A stretch of DNA of 64,000 nt, taken from the NCBI GenBank assembly GCA_040217795.1, contig JBEHWK010000001.1, positions 1-64,000 of the forward strand. The letters run 5' to 3'. Origin of the DNA: Clostridium_T sp040217795. Its GTDB lineage: Bacteria > Bacillota > Clostridia > Clostridiales > Clostridiaceae. Below are positions 60,007 to 64,000 of this stretch, one piece after another. The number at the start of each line of letters is the position of its first letter. Within the stretch, counting starts at the first letter, position 1. Both the position numbers and the translations under genes were made by a program. The notes beneath the pieces were generated by a model, which worked only from the letters and a program-made list of their open reading frames with translations, made no database searches and was not told the origin of the DNA.

Positions 60007-62025
60007 TTACAGTGTATTGGTTATATTCCTATAGGCTATATAAGTTGAGTACAGATATCCTCCATAAACAATAACCATTACTAACGCTGCAACCAATATT
60101 GATTTAAATAAGCTTCCTGAACCAAGTGCAATTAAATAATTATTTACAACTGTAATTCCTACATATGAGTGAACTATTGCAAGTGCCAGAGGCAACAGGA
60201 AAAATGTAAGCACTTGTATAAAAATACTCTTGTTTATCATTCCCTTTGTTGCTCCAATTTTTCTTAAGGCCCTATACCTTTCTATGGAATCATTGCATTG
60301 TGATAATTGCTGAAGTGCAAGAACTGCCGCGCTTGACAGCAAAAATACTATTCCCAGATACACAGCTATAAACAATACTATTGCAGATAAACCTCTGCTG
60401 TCATCATATGCCATTTCTCTTGTTTGACCTAAAATCCTGAAATTTAAATCTTTAGTACTGCCGCCATCATACCTGAAATTATTTAACAAAAGTGTCAGAT
60501 CACTCTTGGCCTTTTCCTTATTATCCTCTTTAAAATTCAAGTCTATTATGGTACTTGATTCCTGCACTCCCTCAAGTAAACTATCCGGCACTATAAGGCT
60601 GAATAAGACATCACTGGTAGGGGATGTTGAAACTGCATCTTTCAAGACTTGCTTTTGCTTAATTTTGTATATCTTATCTCCTATTTTTATTGAGTCTTCT
60701 TCCTTAAGAAATTTATTTAATATATCAGACAATGGTTCATAATTTGCTGCAATTATAATTTCATCATCTTTTAAATTGATTTTATCTTTCCCTTTTAACT
60801 CTTCCAGTTTATTAATATCTGATATCCTGTACATGGATGTACTCTCAAAAACCTTCAGATTTAAAACTTGTTTTTCATCACTGGTTGCTGCATATTTGCT
60901 TAATAAATCTTTAGTGCTCATATTATATGTGTAATCCTTTAAAGCAACATAATCTGTATTATCTTCTAAATTATAATTTAACTTTTTTAACGCATCGAAA
61001 ATTGTAATATTTTCTTCATTAAGTCTAATCATCATTAATGAAGCATCAAAAGGAGTCTGATTCTTTAAGGTACCTTCCAATGAGTTTTTTATACTTATAC
61101 CAGTTGATAATATCCCTATTGTAATAAAAAGCATTAAACAAATCACTGTCATTGAAATAAAGTTTGTATTAAACTTACTTGAAATTTGTCTGATGCTGAA
61201 AACATTCAAGTCCCTCAAATAGAGCTTTTTATTTTTTTGAAGTATAAATAACATGGCTGATGCAATACCATAAAAGAAAAGCAATGTTCCAATGATTCCA
61301 AGAGCTATTGAAAGTTTAAATCTATTATCATAGAAATTCATTCCTGACTCATTGATCAGGTAATAGGCGTATCCCAGGGCAGCACAGGAAGCAGCCAGTA
61401 TTAAAGCAGATATATAGGGATTTCTCACTTTTACCTTTTCGTTCTTCCTATAAGCATATAATAAGCCAATGAGCTTACATCTTGAAATAACAATCACATT
61501 AAAAATCATAACTAACAAATACATTATTCCAAAGTATAGAAATGTCTTTAAAATTGCATCAATTGAAATTACAAAACTGTATTGGCTCATTTGTATTGCA
61601 AATAGTTTAACAGTAAATATGGATAGAATTTGAGAAAGTACCATTCCAAGCAGTATTCCTGCAGCTAATGAAATTATTCCTATAAATAGAGTTTCATAGA
61701 ATAATATCCTTGACATTTTTCTCTTTGCCATACCCAAAAGCATATATATGCCGAATTCTTTCTTTCTTTTATTGATTAAGAAATTGGTTGCATATATTAT
61801 TAATCCTCCAAGAATAACTGACACCACTATAGACAGCATTGAAATAATCTTCCCCATGACCTTAACATACTCTGTCTGACCTTTATTCATATCAGCCATT
61901 ACTGTCTGTGAATCAATTGAATTAAAACTGTAGAATATGCATACTGCAAAAGTCAGAGTCAAAAAATATATTGTATAATCCTTAAAACTTTTCTTTACAT
62001 TATTTATTGCTATTTTAGACAACAT
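60007..62025 (-). CDS. Bce-type ABC transporter permease
   Basis: 672 aa from the ATG at 62025, preceded by GGAGGTGA. Ten membrane segments in the BceB order: four to six in the first 300 residues (starting YTIYFLTLTFAVCIFYSF), a large extracellular domain of about 200 residues between two segments (roughly 320-540), then three C-terminal segments. FtsX-like motifs KRKKEFGIYMLLGMAKRKM and ERYRALRKIGATKGMINKSI are present. These transporters detect and free cell-wall precursors from peptide antibiotics such as bacitracin. Start overlaps the ATPase gene by 11 bases. Confidence 0.92.
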   Translation of the reverse strand: MLSKIAINNVKKSFKDYTIYFLTLTFAVCIFYSFNSIDSQTVMADMNKGQTEYVKVMGKIISMLSIVVSVILGGLIIYATNFLINKRKKEFGIYMLLGMAKRKMSRILFYETLFIGIISLAAGILLGMVLSQILSIFTVKLFAIQMSQYSFVISIDAILKTFLYFGIMYLLVMIFNVIVISRCKLIGLLYAYRKNEKVKVRNPYISALILAASCAALGYAYYLINESGMNFYDNRFKLSIALGIIGTLLFFYGIASAMLFILQKNKKLYLRDLNVFSIRQISSKFNTNFISMTVICLMLFITIGILSTGISIKNSLEGTLKNQTPFDASLMMIRLNEENITIFDALKKLNYNLEDNTDYVALKDYTYNMSTKDLLSKYAATSDEKQVLNLKVFESTSMYRISDINKLEELKGKDKINLKDDEIIIAANYEPLSDILNKFLKEEDSIKIGDKIYKIKQKQVLKDAVSTSPTSDVLFSLIVPDSLLEGVQESSTIIDLNFKEDNKEKAKSDLTLLLNNFRYDGGSTKDLNFRILGQTREMAYDDSRGLSAIVLFIAVYLGIVFLLSSAAVLALQQLSQCNDSIERYRALRKIGATKGMINKSIFIQVLTFFLLPLALAIVHSYVGITVVNNYLIALGSGSLFKSILVAALVMVIVYGGYLYSTYIAYRNITNTL

Positions 62026-62785
62026 CTTTAGAGTCACCTCCAAGAAGTGTAACTATATCAATTATTTTATTGAAAAATTCTTTTCTGGAGTCTTTTCCTC
62101 TCACTAACTCGTTAAAAATCTTTCCATCTTTTATAAAGAGAATTCTATGTGCATAACTTGCAGTAAAGGCATCATGAGTTACCATTAAAATAGTTGTTTC
62201 CAACTCTTTGTTAAGTTTTTCCATAGAGTTTAAAAGAAGTTTTGCTGACTTGGAATCCAGCGCTCCTGTAGGTTCATCTGCCAGGATAAGTTTTGGATTG
62301 TTCACTATTGCTCTGGCTGCTGCAACCCTTTGCTTTTGCCCTCCAGACATCTGATAAGGATATTTTTCTAAAACATCTGATATCTCTAAACTGCTGGCTG
62401 ATTTTCTGACTAATTCATCTACTTCCCTTCCTCTTTTCCCTGTTATTGTTAAAGCTAATGAAATATTTTCATAAGCAGTTAAAGTATCCAGCAGATTAAA
62501 ATCCTGAAATATGAAGCCAAGCTTACTTCCCCTGAATTTCTCAAGCTTTTTGCTTTTCAGTCTTGTAATATCATCGCCATCAATTATAATAGCCCCGGTG
62601 GTTACATTATCTATAGTTGATATACAATTTAAAAGAGTGGTTTTTCCGCTTCCGGAGGGGCCCATAATTCCTACGAATTCGCCTTTCTCCACATTAAAGC
62701 TGATATTATTCAGTGCCTTTGTTACATTTTCTTTATTTCCATAATACTTCTCAACATTTTGTACCTGAAGTATCTTTTCATTCAT
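62015..62785 (-). CDS. Bce-type ABC transporter ATP-binding protein
   Basis: 256 aa from the ATG at 62785, behind GGGGGAA. MacB/LolD-like: Walker A GIMGPSGSGKTTLLNCIST, Q-loop FIFQDFNLLDTLTAYENI, signature YQMSGGQKQRVAAARAI, Walker B KLILADEPTGALDSKS and the H-loop VTHDAFTASY. Drives the downstream permease; co-translated with it. Confidence 0.94.
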   Translation of the reverse strand: MNEKILQVQNVEKYYGNKENVTKALNNISFNVEKGEFVGIMGPSGSGKTTLLNCISTIDNVTTGAIIIDGDDITRLKSKKLEKFRGSKLGFIFQDFNLLDTLTAYENISLALTITGKRGREVDELVRKSASSLEISDVLEKYPYQMSGGQKQRVAAARAIVNNPKLILADEPTGALDSKSAKLLLNSMEKLNKELETTILMVTHDAFTASYAHRILFIKDGKIFNELVRGKDSRKEFFNKIIDIVTLLGGDSKDVV

Positions 62786-62896
62786 AACCATTCCCCCTGA
62801 TTTAAAATATAATTAACATCCTGACTATATTTTAATCCTAACCGGAATTTACTCATATCGAAGTATCTTTCAGTTTTCTTACAATTTTGTAATGTA

Positions 62897-63910
62897 TTAT
62901 TTAAAACTTGTAAGATTGCCAATTGGAAAAATTATATTGACTTTTGTCCCCTCTTCTTTCTTAGAGCTTAAGGATATTCCGAGGCCTAATTTTTCACAAA
63001 GCTTTTTACAAAGATAAAGTCCGATACCAGTGGATTTCCCATAAACCCTTCCATTCTCCCCGGTAAAACCTTTATCGAAAACTCTCGCCACATCATTTTC
63101 CGGAATACCTATTCCATTATCTTCAATAGTCAATATAATATTGTCTTTTCCCTTTGTTGTGTAAGCTCTCAGAACTCCGCCCTTGTTTCTGCTGTATTTG
63201 ATTGAGTTTACAACAATCTGATTTATAATAAATTTTACCCATTTTATGTCTGTTATCACTTCTCCGGAAACATCCTCAATATCAACAGAAATTTTCCTGT
63301 TTATAAAGTCACGTCTGTTGTTTCTTATGGATTCCTGGATTGCTTCTTTTATCTGAAACTCTTTTACTATATAATCATTACTTACATCAGTGCTTCTGGA
63401 ATAGAATAATGCCTGATTTATATACTCATCAATTTTTCTCAGTTCATCAGACAAAATATTTTTTTCTTTCCAATCGCTGTTTTCTATAATCAAACTTGAA
63501 GATGCTATGGGAGTTTTTATTTCATGCACCCAGGTCTCAATATATTCCCTGTATTCCTTTTGAAGATATTTATAAAAATTAACATGTTCATGCATGCTTC
63601 GATTGCATTCTCTCAGCACATCATAAATTATTTGTTCTTCATAATGATATGGATGGCTTATGACTTCAGGCAGCAGATATTTTTTATCCAATTTCCGTGT
63701 GATTTCTGTTATTTCATCATAAAATTTTTTCTTTGCCATAAATTCCGATATTATATAAATAATTAACGGAAAAAACCATATGACAAAAACTAAAAACATT
63801 ACTATCTGGGGCATTTTAACAATATTCATGATGACTACAACCAGTATATACATTATCAGATTGATTATTAAATATGGTGCCTTTGAAAGAAAATAATCCT
63901 TTATTTTCAT
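62897..63910 (-). CDS. Intramembrane-sensing histidine kinase, BceS-like
   Basis: 337 aa. Two closely spaced membrane helices (about 12-32 and 36-56) with hardly any extracellular loop, the hallmark of BceS-type kinases that sense through the partner transporter. The H-box is ETWVHEIKTPIASSSLIIE, the N-box IINQIVVNSIKYSRNKGG, and the G-boxes are EDNGIGIPENDVARVFDKGF and KSTGIGLYLCKKLCEKLG. Its ATG overlaps the response-regulator stop (ATGA). Confidence 0.93.
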   Translation of the reverse strand: MKIKDYFLSKAPYLIINLIMYILVVVIMNIVKMPQIVMFLVFVIWFFPLIIYIISEFMAKKKFYDEITEITRKLDKKYLLPEVISHPYHYEEQIIYDVLRECNRSMHEHVNFYKYLQKEYREYIETWVHEIKTPIASSSLIIENSDWKEKNILSDELRKIDEYINQALFYSRSTDVSNDYIVKEFQIKEAIQESIRNNRRDFINRKISVDIEDVSGEVITDIKWVKFIINQIVVNSIKYSRNKGGVLRAYTTKGKDNIILTIEDNGIGIPENDVARVFDKGFTGENGRVYGKSTGIGLYLCKKLCEKLGLGISLSSKKEEGTKVNIIFPIGNLTSFK

Positions 63911-64000
63911 ACTAACATGTACCCTAATCCTCTCTTTGTCTCAATCCCATCTTTCATCCCAATCTCCTGCAGCTTTTTTCTTATCCTGGTTATATTAACG
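63907..64000 (-). CDS. Response regulator, OmpR family, C-terminal end (partial)
   Basis: Thirty codons before the window ends, reading VNITRIRKKLQEIGMKDGIE then TKRGLGYMLV and a TGA at 63907-63909. This is the recognition helix and wing of an OmpR/PhoB winged helix. With the overlapping kinase it forms the two-component system that would control the Bce transporter. The receiver domain lies beyond the window. Confidence 0.9.
   Translation of the reverse strand, partial: VNITRIRKKLQEIGMKDGIETKRGLGYMLV

Overview
The window reads as chromosomal DNA of a low-GC Gram-positive anaerobe of the class Clostridia. Support comes from the A/T-rich composition, strong GGAGG ribosome sites, an orphan butyrate kinase, a GGDEF/HD-GYP protein, a Bce-type transporter with its intramembrane-sensing kinase, and protein sequences typical of Clostridia. 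I cannot fix the genus; a Sedimentibacter- or Clostridium-like organism is a guess.

Layout. (1) 0.1-4.1 kb: an accessory strip on the minus strand with a duplicated-domain membrane protein, two GNAT acetyltransferases, dCTP deaminase, a small Zn-finger protein and an alpha/beta-hydrolase relic. (2) 4.4-12.4 kb: a complete plus-strand arginine operon argGHCJBDF behind a consensus promoter overlapped by ARG-box-like palindromes. (3) 12.5-16.6 kb: a nucleoid-associated protein, a CYTH-like protein, a GalT-like protein and a REP-associated tyrosine transposase (RAYT) gene with a nonsense codon. A family of short inverted repeats with head GGGACGGTTAACAAGTT lies around these genes and around the 3.4-4.1 kb acetyltransferase. 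(4) 16.6-25.6 kb: a minus-strand aromatic amino acid operon aroF-aroB-aroA-aroC-pheA-aroE-aroK-aroF-tyrA. It is preceded by an unannotated 38-residue leader peptide packed with Phe/Tyr/Trp, an antiterminator that covers its stop codon, and a terminator: a ribosome-mediated attenuator.

(5) 26-36 kb: a c-di-GMP turnover protein, a nearly perfectly symmetrical divergent promoter, butyrate kinase, a YitT protein, a decayed amino-acid-binding lipoprotein, a DUF1801 protein, a membrane-anchored 5'-nucleotidase and a DNA alkyltransferase. (6) 36-42 kb: two proteins of unknown function in tandem, a plus-strand small RNA candidate, two TrkA-type NAD-binding proteins and a P-type cation ATPase. (7) 42.9-49.9 kb: an unrecognised protein, tRNA-Leu(CAA), tRNA-Gly(GCC), a cluster of VTC-domain, DUF4956 and beta-helix carbohydrate-binding proteins, a secreted protein and a kinase-like protein. 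(8) 50-59.6 kb: a nucleoside uptake and salvage operon (udp, cdd, deoB, deoD, bmp lipoprotein, ABC ATPase, two permeases, deoC) with a divergent GntR regulator and matching operator-like sites. (9) 59.6-64 kb: a Bce-type ABC transporter, histidine kinase and the end of its response regulator.

The most interesting items are the aromatic leader-peptide attenuator (25.60-25.88 kb), the RAYT with its dispersed cognate-looking repeats, the palindromic divergent promoter followed by a terminator at 28.2 kb, and the plus-strand small RNA candidate at 37.9 kb. Several start codons were moved to fit ribosome sites; all promoter, terminator and operator calls were made by eye.
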